The translations under genes and the position numbers were made by a program. Below the pieces are notes generated by a model. It was not told where the DNA came from, did no database searches, and worked only from the letters and a program-made list of their open reading frames with translations. This document shows positions 28,397 to 37,881 of a DNA stretch of 64,000 bases, in pieces; the first letter of the stretch is position 1; each line of letters starts with the position of its first letter. This DNA is from Symsagittifera roscoffensis (lineage: Eukaryota > Xenacoelomorpha > Acoela > Convolutidae): NCBI RefSeq assembly GCF_963678635.1, contig NC_087064.1:12987989-13051988 (forward strand), read 5' to 3'.

Positions 28397-30296
28397 ATGG
28401 TGACATTCCTAGAGTTGTCGTAATTTGTGAATTATATGCTAAGGGAAATAATTTTACATCTGCTGACCATTCGGTGTATCTTGTATCATTTCCATTGATG
28501 ATACATCTGAGATATTCTTGTAATAAACGCTTCATACCTTCGACTAAGCCGTTTGTCCAAGGTGCGTGAGATGTACGTGGTTTGTGTTTGATGTTATATA
28601 AATGACATAGTGCGATGATTTCATTATTTATGAATTCTGTACCGTTGTCTGTAACTAAAATTTCTGGTAGTCCAAATTTGGCTATCCAGTGTTCATAAAG
28701 CGCTGTGTAAGCGTAATAAGCGTTACAATGTGGTACTGGGTTAAGTGCTACATAATGTGTAAATGCGTCAACAATTACCATAATGTAGGAGTTTCCTTCA
28801 GATGAGGGTGAAATTGGTCCTTTTGTATCAAAGGAGATACGGTGGTTAAAGTACAAATTTTGTCCTTTAAAATCTTGTTTTTGTGCTATTTGTTTTTGAT
28901 TTGGATAAGGTTTGTTTAGTTGACATACTATACAATCATTGCATAGTACTTTTATCCAAATTGGTGCATTTGGGAAATAAAAGTTTTGTATGAAATTTGA
29001 ATATGTTTTCTCTGATCCAGAGTGTCCTTTAATTTTTTGTGTATGTGAAATATTAAAAGCTATGAGAATCATACTCAAAGGGAGACAGGGAACTGTAGAT
29101 TCATTTAATTTATATTCTAAAAGGTCTGTATTTTCGTTAATTGTTGTATTATTAAATTTTCGAAAGTATCGGAGGAGTGTTTTGTTTCCTAAAATAGTTG
29201 TATCTGCCTTGACCGGTTTAGTTTTATATTTGTGCCATGATTTTAGTTGTCTAATTACTGGGTCAAGATTTTGATATTGTTTCAATGTTGAAATTGTAAT
29301 TGTTTCTGTTGGGGGGAGAAAAATATTTTCAATTTCTAATTTAGATAAGGGTATTGTATCAAGTGGGTCATGGAGGTCAAAAACTTGATTTATTGTGTAT
29401 TTTGAATCGTTTGTTTGTGGTCCTGATAAATTTATTTTATCAGTTAAGTTTTCTTTTTCAATTAGTGGAAAAAGATCTTTTTTAGGCGGGTGTTGTTTTA
29501 TTAATTTTTGTTGGGTGTTATTTTTTATCCATTGTGAATATGGAATTGGTTTAAAAGTTGATGTTCCAAGTAGATCAACTTCATAGTGATTATTTTGGCA
29601 ATCTAAATAAAGTGGAAAATGTTGTAAACTATTTATCTGTGATTGTTCAACGTCAGTTTTTACTGCATATTTGCATTCCAATCGGGGTGATGTTTCGTTT
29701 TCTGCAAGGTAGAATTTTAGATTTTTGGGTATTTCAACTGTGGTTTTACGTGTAAGTAATTCAGGTGGCGTATTTCGACTTAAAGTGTCTGGTAATGCAT
29801 GATTTTTTCCTGCGGTCCAAACTATATGTAAGTTTGGGAATTTCATTAAAATTAGTTGAAATCTATAAACTCGGTGGTTTGGATTAGATTTTTGCGTAAA
29901 GAGAAAGATGATTGGTTTATGGTCTGTGAAAAGAACTGTTGGATGTTTTGATCCAAGTATCAGAAATTCATATTCTGTGAGTGTATATATTATGGCTGTA
30001 CATTCTCTCATTAGAGTTGAGAGTCGTAGCTCTGCTTGAGTGAATAATCGAGAATTTGCTGATATAAGGTTCATTTTATTTGTACCATTATGTGATTGTA
30101 ATAATGCTGCGCCGATGCCAAAGTTGGAAGCATCGCACATTGCATAGAATGGTTGATTTGGATCTGGAATTGTGTTCGAAATTTGTTCAGTTAAGAGTTT
30201 CTTAATTTCTTCAAATCGTGCTTGATGTTCTGTATTCCATTCAAAATTATTTTGTTGTCTAAGTATATTATAGAATGGTCTTAGGTATAATTGCAT
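28344..30296 (-). CDS. pol: RNase H and integrase portion of pol
   Basis: 650 codons in the same frame as gag-protease-RT, from which a single TAA (30300-30302) separates it. RNase H: FYAMCDASNFGIGAALLQ (about 48-65), REC glutamate (about 93), TDHKP aspartate (about 122), DTLSRN (about 171). Integrase: zinc domain HTQKIKGH...CIVC (about 413-460); catalytic core with D in SFDTKGP (about 488), D in VTDNGTEF (about 547) and E in GLVEGMKR (about 583), a D-35-E spacing. All catalytic residues are present. The frame then runs out at 28344 in the region where the integrase C-terminus continues in another frame. Confidence 0.93.
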   Translation of the reverse strand: MQLYLRPFYNILRQQNNFEWNTEHQARFEEIKKLLTEQISNTIPDPNQPFYAMCDASNFGIGAALLQSHNGTNKMNLISANSRLFTQAELRLSTLMRECTAIIYTLTEYEFLILGSKHPTVLFTDHKPIIFLFTQKSNPNHRVYRFQLILMKFPNLHIVWTAGKNHALPDTLSRNTPPELLTRKTTVEIPKNLKFYLAENETSPRLECKYAVKTDVEQSQINSLQHFPLYLDCQNNHYEVDLLGTSTFKPIPYSQWIKNNTQQKLIKQHPPKKDLFPLIEKENLTDKINLSGPQTNDSKYTINQVFDLHDPLDTIPLSKLEIENIFLPPTETITISTLKQYQNLDPVIRQLKSWHKYKTKPVKADTTILGNKTLLRYFRKFNNTTINENTDLLEYKLNESTVPCLPLSMILIAFNISHTQKIKGHSGSEKTYSNFIQNFYFPNAPIWIKVLCNDCIVCQLNKPYPNQKQIAQKQDFKGQNLYFNHRISFDTKGPISPSSEGNSYIMVIVDAFTHYVALNPVPHCNAYYAYTALYEHWIAKFGLPEILVTDNGTEFINNEIIALCHLYNIKHKPRTSHAPWTNGLVEGMKRLLQEYLRCIINGNDTRYTEWSADVKLFPLAYNSQITTTLGMSPYEMVFNQKPRKPILSTE

Positions 30297-30299
30297 TTT

Positions 30300-33200
30300 T
30301 TAAACATATTTGCTTAAAAAGTTTAACATTCCAAGGAATTCTTGGATTTTCTTTTTATTTGTTGGTGGTTGGAGTTTCTGAATAGCATCAATGCGTGATT
30401 TCAATGGAGTGATTGTTTTTCTTTCTATATTATGTCCTAAGAATTTAACTCTTGTCAAAAAGAAGTGTGATTTATCGGGGGCGGCCTTCAGATTTTCGTT
30501 CTGAAGTATTTGGTGATAATGTTCTAAAACATTGAACATTTCTTCTTTAGTCTGTGATTGCATAAAAACATCGTCTAAATAGGTGATTGCGTTTTTCTTG
30601 AGTATTAGTGGTCTAAAAATTTTGCTCATAAAAGCTGAAAATGCTGCTGGTCCTATGGATATTCCATAGAATAGGCGGTTGAATTCATACTGTTGGTTTC
30701 CAATAACAAATTGTGTTAAACGTCGCGATTGTTCATCTAATGGCATTTGATTATATGCACTGTTCATATCTGCGGTTGTAAAGTATTTTCCGTTTATTTT
30801 TGTTAAAATAACTTGTATTGGTTCAATAGGCAAATTGCACTTTGATTCATCTATGAGTGAGTTGAGGTATCTAGCGTCGAGAACGATTTTTAATGATTCT
30901 CCTTTGGCTAGAATGATAACAGGGTTGATAAATGTGTTACCTTTTGGTTGTTCTTCTTTATTTACTGGTGATATAATGTTGTATTGTTCTAAAATGTCGA
31001 GTAATCTGTTCACTTTATCGTGTAAGTGAATTGGTACTTTACTTGCTCTTTGTTTTTTGAAAACTGCATCTGGTTTTAATGGGAGATGTAGTGATGAGCT
31101 GATTTTGCCAACATCAAATTTGGATGTTGCATAGACTGATGAATATTTGATTAGCTGTTTGGCTAATTTATCAAATTCGTCTTGTGTTATTTGTGAATGT
31201 TGGAAGTTAAACATTGTTAAAAATTTCTGTTGATTCTCTGTGTAGTTACTTATGTTGAATGTAGGTTTGAAATATGGGGTTTTTGTGAAATAATCCTTAT
31301 TTCTTTTTTTGTTACTTATTATATTATTTATGGATAATTCTTCATTAAGAATTGTGGATTGACAAATATCTAATAATTGGAGTATATTATTTACGCGATA
31401 TGCTTTTTCGTGTATTGGTGATGTTGTAGCGTTGGTTTCGCAATAGCCTAAAAGTCCTAAAGGTAATGTTACTTGGTAGGGTGTATTGTTGTATACATGT
31501 AAAGAAATAATATCTGAATTCGAGTTTTTCAAATATTTTATTGATGAGATTGTGATTTTGAAAAATTTATGGATAGGTTTGACTTCAAAATCTGACATAT
31601 AAAATTGTTGTTTGCTTTGTTTTTTATCATATTGGTGAACTTGTTTTATTGAAAAATTGTATATGTTTCCTGATAGTGGTTTCAAGTGTTTTCTTTGTTG
31701 GTTATATATTGGATAGAATTTTGAAAAGAATGGTGGTTGTTTATTTAATCTTTGAAAAAATGTTAGGGATGTGTCTTTTGTTTTTGTATATTTATCTTTG
31801 ATTAGTATTTTGCTGTGCATGTTGATTGTTGGTATATATTTAGAGATAAATGGTATTCCAATGATATTGTGTTTAATATCAGTGATATGGAATATTTGTT
31901 TAAATGGTTTATTTAAAATTTTATTTTGCTCTATTGTTCTTGTGGGGAGAAGAAATAATTGAATTTTTCCGTAGTTTATTAATGTTGATCCTTGTGCTGT
32001 TGCTAGCTTACTGGAGGTTTCAAGAGGTGTTAGCTTTGGGTGTAAGGTTTTTATTTCATTCCATGTGGGAATGTTTATTATATTTGATTCTGCTCCTGAA
32101 TCAATTAGAAAATCAATTTCAAGATCTGGTGGTTGAAATTCTTTGTTTCTTGGACTTTCTAAGAGAAATGGTATTGTCCAAATTTTTTCTTTAGGTTGTT
32201 CTTTTTGTATATTTTGATAGATGTGGTTTGTATTCAAGCATTTTGTTTTGTCATTCTCATTGGATTGATTTGTAGCGTTAATTCCATTAATTTCTTGCGT
32301 CGTTGGTGTGGAATGGATGGGTTCAATATAATAATTGTGAAGGAGTTCTGATTGATTTTCATATATGTTTGATGAAAATGGTTGTTCATATATAATAGGT
32401 TCATAGTCATTTTCGATTGCTATCATATTGATGGAGAGAGTGTTTTCTGTATCACTTTCTGAGTCTGATGATCCACAGTTTATTTGATTGAGTTGTAACG
32501 TATCATTTACTGTGTCATCAATACCTGGGGGGTCTGATGTTGTTTCTGGATTTGATTGTACTTGATTAATATGTCTTTGATGTTTAGGGGTACTACTTCT
32601 GTGGCGATTATTAGAATTATTATAATGATTATTATTCCGGTGTGGTGATTGGGAATAATTTCTATAACGATTATTATAACTTGAATCTCGATTTTGTGAG
32701 TTATTTCGTGATCTATTTTGATAGTTACCGTTTGATCTGTTATATGAGATATTTCTTGATCGATTGTTTGGGTAATACTGATTTCGGTTGTTTGAATAGC
32801 TTCTATTTCGGTTATTGGAATAGTTTCTATTTCTATTATATGATGAGTTTCGTGACTGATTGTTTGGATAGTATTTATTTCTTGATTGGGAATTAGATCT
32901 AGAAACAAATTGTGTTGTGTTTGAATTAGATCTGGAGTAATTATTTCGACTATTTGGTCTATTGTAGTGATTTTGTGACGGATTTTGTGTATGTCTTCGT
33001 TCTGGCGATCTTCCTCTATAACTTGAGTTATGTGGTGATTGAGTTCTTGTATAATTTGTATTGATCGGGAGTGGATTTCCTGAACTGTTGTTGCTGTATA
33101 CATTTTTGTTCGGTAGATTTTGATCTTTCTTCATGTACTGATAGAATGATTTATTTGGTTCTTTATATTTTTGAGGTTTATTTTGATTGTCTTGCTGTTT

Positions 33201-34484
33201 TTGTCTACATTCAGAAATACTATGTCCATATCGTCGGCAATAGTTACACCATTTTTTGAAAGATGGTTTGCCTTTAAAGTTTGGGTGTTTTTCATAAATA
33301 TTGAGTATTTCAGTGATTTTTTCAACGAGGTCTGTATCTGATTCCTGTATATTGTTGATATTTGTGGAATTTGTTTCAATTCGGTTAACATATTGTAATT
33401 TCAGATTTTCTGTTTCTTCGAGTTTCATTGTGATTTCCGCTTGTTCTAGTTTGTCTACTAGTTTTCGAAAATCTAAATCGGATTCTCGAATTGAGGAGGG
33501 ATGGGATGCTCTCTTTTTTATTGCTATTTTCCTTAATTGCGGTGTTAAGGTCATCATTAAGATTTCTGTCATTTTTGTGTTTCTATAGTCGTGTGTATTT
33601 AATGAATATGCTTTTCGAACTAGTGTTTCGATGCGTACTGCTAATTGCTTGATGGTTTCATTTGGTAATCTGCGAATTTCATTACATAAAACTCTTTGTT
33701 GTTGTTTGTTTCTTTCGGAGTCAAACATTTTTGAAAATTCTTGTGTAAACCTTTTCCAATTTGATTTTATTTCTATAGGCAATACTGAAAACCATTTTTG
33801 GGCTGCGCCGTCTAAGGTTGCCTGTATCAACGCTGTGCGTCGATGTATCCAGTTTTGATGTAGTGGCGTATTAATTGGTTCAGGTCCTATATTTAAAATC
33901 AAATTTGCTGTTACTGCATTTAAATAATCTTCTACAGAATATTCAGGGTCTGTTCCTGTAAATACCATTAAAGGTTTGTTTGATGTTATTGATGATCCAC
34001 CCATAAGGTATGGATTCATTGTCATTTGTAATGATTCTGCTGCATTTGGCATTTGAGAAAAATTTGAAAGTTGATTTCTTGTTATTTCGTGTTGTTGAAG
34101 ATAATATGGGAGTGGTATTTCATTTTGCATTTGTGTTGGTTGATACGAGTGTGTGATCATTGGGTTTTGTTGCTGAATTGGTTGAAAAGATTGTGTATTA
34201 ATTGGGTTTTGTGTTTGGATTGGTTGTTGATTTTGTGTATCTATCGGTTGTGGAGAAAAAATTCTATGATTTGTATGTGGTTTCTGTACTCCTTGTCCAC
34301 GATATTCTTGATTATATGGTGCAAATATATCTGGTTGTAAAAAATCATCATCTGAGGATAAGTAATCCATTTGATAAGATGTTTGTTTTTTATTCTTATT
34401 TTGTTGAAAAAATGGATAATTTTCACTACGAACCTGTGGAGGATGTGATTTTGTTTGAAAATTTACTGAATTGGTTGATGCCAT
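30300..34484 (-). CDS. gag-pol: Gag-protease-reverse transcriptase polyprotein
   Basis: 1394 codons. An N-terminal Q/N/P-rich region (1-170) precedes a gag capsid-like domain with FTGTDPEYSVEDYL and GAAQKWFSVLP (about 180-350). A zinc knuckle follows, CNYCRRYGHSISEC (CX2CX4HX4C, about 411-424), then a long R/N/S/Y-repeat region. Protease: FLIDSGAESNIINIP (about 795) with a distal IIGIPF. Reverse transcriptase (about 1130-1394): NPVIILAKGE, ITYLDDVFM catalytic motif (about 1300), VKFLGHNI and FLGMLNFL. A TAA interrupts the frame exactly at the RT-RNase H junction. Upstream the same frame is open past a TGA at 34530-34532, so the ATG at 34484 need not be the natural start. Confidence 0.95.
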   Translation of the reverse strand: MASTNSVNFQTKSHPPQVRSENYPFFQQNKNKKQTSYQMDYLSSDDDFLQPDIFAPYNQEYRGQGVQKPHTNHRIFSPQPIDTQNQQPIQTQNPINTQSFQPIQQQNPMITHSYQPTQMQNEIPLPYYLQQHEITRNQLSNFSQMPNAAESLQMTMNPYLMGGSSITSNKPLMVFTGTDPEYSVEDYLNAVTANLILNIGPEPINTPLHQNWIHRRTALIQATLDGAAQKWFSVLPIEIKSNWKRFTQEFSKMFDSERNKQQQRVLCNEIRRLPNETIKQLAVRIETLVRKAYSLNTHDYRNTKMTEILMMTLTPQLRKIAIKKRASHPSSIRESDLDFRKLVDKLEQAEITMKLEETENLKLQYVNRIETNSTNINNIQESDTDLVEKITEILNIYEKHPNFKGKPSFKKWCNYCRRYGHSISECRQKQQDNQNKPQKYKEPNKSFYQYMKKDQNLPNKNVYSNNSSGNPLPINTNYTRTQSPHNSSYRGRSPERRHTQNPSQNHYNRPNSRNNYSRSNSNTTQFVSRSNSQSRNKYYPNNQSRNSSYNRNRNYSNNRNRSYSNNRNQYYPNNRSRNISYNRSNGNYQNRSRNNSQNRDSSYNNRYRNYSQSPHRNNNHYNNSNNRHRSSTPKHQRHINQVQSNPETTSDPPGIDDTVNDTLQLNQINCGSSDSESDTENTLSINMIAIENDYEPIIYEQPFSSNIYENQSELLHNYYIEPIHSTPTTQEINGINATNQSNENDKTKCLNTNHIYQNIQKEQPKEKIWTIPFLLESPRNKEFQPPDLEIDFLIDSGAESNIINIPTWNEIKTLHPKLTPLETSSKLATAQGSTLINYGKIQLFLLPTRTIEQNKILNKPFKQIFHITDIKHNIIGIPFISKYIPTINMHSKILIKDKYTKTKDTSLTFFQRLNKQPPFFSKFYPIYNQQRKHLKPLSGNIYNFSIKQVHQYDKKQSKQQFYMSDFEVKPIHKFFKITISSIKYLKNSNSDIISLHVYNNTPYQVTLPLGLLGYCETNATTSPIHEKAYRVNNILQLLDICQSTILNEELSINNIISNKKRNKDYFTKTPYFKPTFNISNYTENQQKFLTMFNFQHSQITQDEFDKLAKQLIKYSSVYATSKFDVGKISSSLHLPLKPDAVFKKQRASKVPIHLHDKVNRLLDILEQYNIISPVNKEEQPKGNTFINPVIILAKGESLKIVLDARYLNSLIDESKCNLPIEPIQVILTKINGKYFTTADMNSAYNQMPLDEQSRRLTQFVIGNQQYEFNRLFYGISIGPAAFSAFMSKIFRPLILKKNAITYLDDVFMQSQTKEEMFNVLEHYHQILQNENLKAAPDKSHFFLTRVKFLGHNIERKTITPLKSRIDAIQKLQPPTNKKKIQEFLGMLNFLSKYV

Positions 34485-34529
34485 TGGGTTATCCCAGTTT
34501 CGAGATCTTATATGATTATTAGTATTTTT

Positions 34530-35102
34530 TCATGGGGGATAGTTTGTTTTTGATGGATGTGTGTAATTATAATTATGTTCTGCAAAATTGTTTCTAGTGA
34601 ACGTTTTACGTGTTTTTGACGGTATTGTCATGGGTCTGTATGTTTGATAATCCATGTGTGAATATTTTGGGGCAACCGAAGGTTTAACGGTTGATTGCAA
34701 GGTTACCTGTGTTTGTGAAGGGTTTGTATTTCTTGGTGTTGTTAAATTTGGACGTATCGGTGAAATGCTTTGTTGTGTAGTTGTTGTGTGTACGATTTCT
34801 TCATTTATGAAGTGTGATGGTGTCTGGATATCTTGTTGAGTGAGATTCCTAGTTCCATTGAGGTTTTCATTGTGTATGACTGTGGAGTTTAAACTATTAT
34901 TTTGCATATCAGGTAAAAATGTATTATAGTTTAATGGTGTTGCATCAATGGTTAATGGTATTACTCTTACATAATCTCTTACATAAGATATCGTACTTAT
35001 TGCTTGACTTGAGATTGATTGCGGGAAGTTTATGAATGCGGGATGAGACCATTCGGGGTCCCAAACATAGTCTGACTGTTCTGTGATGGCAGTATCATCG
35101 TT
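34530..35102 (-). CDS. Open frame upstream of gag, same frame, bounded by TGA codons
   Basis: Between TGA at 35103-35105 and TGA at 34530-34532 the gag-pol frame is open for about 190 codons; the first ATG is at 34907. Visible text includes SDYVWDPEWSHPAFINFPQ and later IVHTTTTQQSISPIRPNL. It is polar and T/N/Q-rich, without a recognised domain. It may be the N-terminal extension of Gag reached by stop-codon readthrough, or part of a once longer Gag cut by two nonsense mutations. Confidence 0.5.
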   Translation of the reverse strand, partial: NDDTAITEQSDYVWDPEWSHPAFINFPQSISSQAISTISYVRDYVRVIPLTIDATPLNYNTFLPDMQNNSLNSTVIHNENLNGTRNLTQQDIQTPSHFINEEIVHTTTTQQSISPIRPNLTTPRNTNPSQTQVTLQSTVKPSVAPKYSHMDYQTYRPMTIPSKTRKTFTRNNFAEHNYNYTHPSKTNYPP

Positions 35103-35777
35103 TCAGTTTTGAGGTCTAAAATTTTTTCTTGCTTGTGAAATTAAATCAATATTATGTGTGAAATAATCTATTATAAACCATGCCAAAATTTTTTGTAAGT
35201 CATGTTTTGTATGTGGTGAAACTTCATCTTTAGTGAAATTTTCTTGAATTATATTTAGAAAACTAGAGAGTAGTGTGATTTCATGTCGTACTCTTATATG
35301 TTTAGATGTTTCTGTCGGTGAGACATTTGGATTTGGGATTTCGTTTTCTAATATCGAGATATAACTATATATTATTGCAAAAACTTCATTGGTGAATATG
35401 GAGTTTGCTCTTTGTGAGTTATGATATTGTATGCTTTTTATATATTCTGAGAATACTTTTGAAAATTCTAAATCAAGGTCGTCTGTTTGAATTACATATT
35501 TGCTGTGATTCTGGTTTGGTGAGCTGAATTCTATGGAGTAGTTTCCGTATTGTTGTGTTAAGTTACATATATCTTTCAGATAGTGATCGATAATTTGTCT
35601 TTTGATTTTTACATCTGGGAACTCTGTTTTACATGGGCTGATTCCGGGTTCAAACAAATTTAAGAGTAAAATCTTGCAAAATATATGCTGTCCTCTATCA
35701 TTGTTTGCATCTACAATGAAGGGGAAGATATCATCATCATCTGGACTTTCTTCACCTGGGGTGTGCGTTGAGCTCAT
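35103..35777 (-). CDS. Unrecognised 224-residue ORF of the element, in the gag frame
   Basis: It starts MSSTHTPGEESPDDDD and overlaps the upstream ORF by 26 nt. Residues 15-224 look folded and mainly helical (FAIIYSYISILENEIP, LQKILAWFIIDYFTHNIDLI). There is no signal peptide, zinc motif or catalytic motif. It stands in the same frame as gag and pol and ends at a TGA, so it may be a Gag N-terminal (matrix-like) domain or a separate accessory protein. I recognise no family. Confidence 0.6.
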   Translation of the reverse strand: MSSTHTPGEESPDDDDIFPFIVDANNDRGQHIFCKILLLNLFEPGISPCKTEFPDVKIKRQIIDHYLKDICNLTQQYGNYSIEFSSPNQNHSKYVIQTDDLDLEFSKVFSEYIKSIQYHNSQRANSIFTNEVFAIIYSYISILENEIPNPNVSPTETSKHIRVRHEITLLSSFLNIIQENFTKDEVSPHTKHDLQKILAWFIIDYFTHNIDLISQARKNFRPQN

Positions 35778-36219
35778 TTTTTTGTTTGATGACTGTTAAT
35801 ATGTAATTATCGATGTGTCTAATTGGTTGATTCCAATTGTATAAGTGTACTGGTTTGTGTTTATATTGCTTTTTTATTCTTCTTTTTCCTCTTTTTGATG
35901 AATTTGAAGTTGTTTCTGAGTCGGAAAAATATAATTGATCGTGAATTGGGCAATTTTTATCTATTGATTCTTTTAATTTATAAAGTTCGTCTAAACTGCT
36001 GGTTTCTGATTCTGAAAATGCGTTTCGGTTTTTGGAAAATCTTTTTCGTGTTATTTGTCTTTGTTTGGTTATTATTTTTCTTTTTAGTGTTTGTCGTTTT
36101 GTTCTAATATATCCAACTGTTTGTGTATGAGGTGTGATTACAAGGTCGTATTTTTTGTTATCTATCTCACAATTGTGTAAAACGATTGTTTGTTTATTTC
36201 CTAGGTTTTTAAATGACAT
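35752..36219 (-). CDS. Unrecognised basic 155-residue ORF, first large ORF of the element
   Basis: Its position next to the leader makes it the first sizeable gene in the transcript. It is strongly basic, with two clusters (KRQTLKRKIITKQRQITRKR and KRGKRRIKKQYKHK) that resemble nuclear or RNA-binding signals, alternating with acidic serine-rich patches (SESETSSLDE, FSDSETTS) that look like casein-kinase-2 sites. No known domain is recognised. It overlaps the next ORF by 26 nt in another frame. Confidence 0.55.
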   Translation of the reverse strand: MSFKNLGNKQTIVLHNCEIDNKKYDLVITPHTQTVGYIRTKRQTLKRKIITKQRQITRKRFSKNRNAFSESETSSLDELYKLKESIDKNCPIHDQLYFSDSETTSNSSKRGKRRIKKQYKHKPVHLYNWNQPIRHIDNYILTVIKQKNELNAHPR

Positions 36220-37446
36220 AAGGTTTAGGATGACGGATGCAAAAGGTTGTTAAATGATTTCTATTTTCTTAGACTGTTAGTCCTTACGATTTTTTGGTTA
36301 GCTTAACCTGGGTTTATTTGTTCAGGGTTGGAGAGAAAAGTATATCGATTCCGAAGAATGATTTTTTACTTTCTCGTGGCTAGTATAAGCTAAGGTGTTA
36401 ACTTACTTAATCTTACTTAAGGGTAGTGATTGTGTTCAAGGGTTGGAGAATAGTAAATCGATCCACAAGGTTCAGGTATAATTAGAACGCGAGTAGTTCG
36501 TTAGATACTATTTTAAACTTACTAAGTCTAAGATTTATCCTGGGTCTGGTAAGAGGGGGGATCAAGTGAAGGATGAATAACCGAAGTTCTTCACTGTTTG
36601 TCCTAATTTGAATGATTAGTTTTGTTCAAAAATTTCTATTAGTCCTGGGTTTGTAGAAAGGGTTGGATAGTGAATCGACGTTTGAGGTCGTTAGACACTA
36701 GCTAAGTGGGTGGGGAGAACAAAATTGTTCTTTGTGATCCAAGGATAGGCCTTGATGATCAAGTTTTAAATTTAATTAAATAGAAAATGATTTAAGATCC
36801 AAGGATAAGCCTTGATGATCTGGTTTTAAAATTAGGTGAATTTAAGTTTAAAATGATTTAAATTTGTGTAAAGAAAAGATTTAGTGTTTTTATGATATTA
36901 GTGAGCTTATGAATGCTGTTATGTTTAGGTGATGAAGCTGGAACAAGAGGATGATTTATGATTACTAACCGTTTATTGTCATGCTACTAATTTTTATTTT
37001 GATTTTTCAATAAATATTTTTCAAACATGTTTTGTATATTACTGCAGAATTTAGGAAAACGATCTGAGATCTTTTTATCAATCGTTATTGTATATTAATA
37101 ATTTTGTTTAGCGCCTGAAATGATTATGAAGATTGACTCAAGATTTTATGTCTGCAAATGAAAATCTAAATTCATTGCTAATAAAATTCTAAATACAAAA
37201 GTTTGTGTTGGCTTTTGCCGAACTATCATATAACTATATGGTAAGTTTCTACTTTGTCGTATGTCGTCTCTGGTTCGAGGTCTTCTTCCAATTCCGGGTA
37301 GTTCTGTTATCGTTCGGAATATTGGCTCTGATCTATTGAGTCGTAGAGACATTTCGATTAAATTATCGTCGTATAACATTTTGTAAATGTTTTGTCTAAT
37401 TTCTAATCTATTATTGGTTAATTCTAAGCTACTAAGGTCTTGTTCG
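36220..37446 (-). other. Element 5' leader
   Basis: 1.2 kb between PBS and the first large ORF. It holds imperfect direct repeats: GATCCAAGGATAGGCCTTGATGATC near 36738 recurs with one change near 36798, and a GGGTTGGA...TCGAT box recurs near 36330, 36437 and 36660. A 77-codon ATG frame (37379-37146, minus) begins 88 nt past the LTR; its composition is protein-like but it is unrecognised, and it would act as an upstream ORF if translated. Confidence 0.6.
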
Positions 37447-37464
37447 AGACTTATGGTCGCACCA
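37447..37464 (-). other. Primer-binding site
   Basis: Two bases inside the element's 5' LTR, the plus strand reads AGACTTATGGTCGCACCA, so the minus strand offers TGGTGCGACC..., complementary to a tRNA 3' end with its CCA. I could not assign the tRNA species. It does not match the tRNA-Arg gene at 53582-53654, whose acceptor 3' strand is CAGGATCG. Confidence 0.75.
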
Positions 37465-37466
37465 GA

Positions 37467-37877
37467 TGAGTTAGGACCGATGTGGTTAACTCATAGAGTA
37501 ATTTCGGATAGGGTACACCGTCTGCTCGTCACGCTATCTTATTTTCGGCCGGATAGATTCGTGCAACTTCTTAGTCTAATACCGATCCTAATCTTACTCT
37601 TATACTTATCTAGTCTCAGGTTGTTTAACTAGTCTCTGCTAGGCTCAATAGATCTAGGGTATACTGGTTTATTGCGGCTGCTGAAGTTCTCGGGAGAGTC
37701 CAACTAATTTCTAAGTTAAATTCAAATCTCTCTGGTGCTGAAATTACAAGTAATTTCAGCACTTACAAATAAGTGGATTGTTAGTCAGATGGATCATGAT
37801 TGGTTAATATTAAATACTTTACATTGGTAAAATATCTAATTTATCCAATCATAAAATGTAGTTTAGATCAGGTTCCA
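37467..37877 (-). repeat. Right LTR (5' LTR of the element)
   Basis: The 411-bp partner of 18998-19408. As the 5' LTR in element orientation it should carry the promoter for the minus-strand transcript, which would run antisense through the retroelement and on toward TRPM exon 8. No obvious TATA box could be chosen with confidence. Confidence 0.97.
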
Positions 37878-37881
37878 AAAT
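37878..37881. repeat. Target-site duplication, right copy (AAAT)
   Basis: AAAT directly follows the LTR end CCA and equals the four bases before the left LTR. Confidence 0.8.

Larger units (their letters stand above)
18998..37877 (-). mobile_element. 18.9-kb Ty3/Gypsy-type LTR retrotransposon with envelope-like gene and extra ORFs
   Basis: Two 411-bp LTRs (TG...CA) differ at only 4 positions by my reading (about 1%), so the insertion is fairly recent. It is flanked by AAAT duplications. All coding frames run on the minus strand, antisense to TRPM. In element order: PBS, 1.2-kb leader, two unrecognised ORFs, gag with zinc knuckle, DSGA protease, YLDD reverse transcriptase, RNase H, HHCC and DDE integrase with GPY/F tail, two hydrophobic frames, a P/S/T-rich frame without methionine, an envelope-like glycoprotein, a 602-codon ORF, then a noncoding tail and PPT. 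RT before integrase identifies the Ty3/Gypsy (Metaviridae) order. In-frame stops and frameshifts make this copy defective, or dependent on recoding. At 18.9 kb it is far longer than the usual 5-8 kb. Confidence 0.93.

Noticed and set aside
32507-33103. 198-codon minus-strand frame rich in I, T, H and Q
   Set aside because: It is a shadow of the R/N/S/Y-rich region of the gag frame in another phase.
37390-37466. Full tRNA gene next to the LTR
   Set aside because: The plus strand GTTCGAG...GGTCGCACCA resembles a tRNA 3' end, but the T stem does not pair and no upstream arms exist. It is the primer-binding site.
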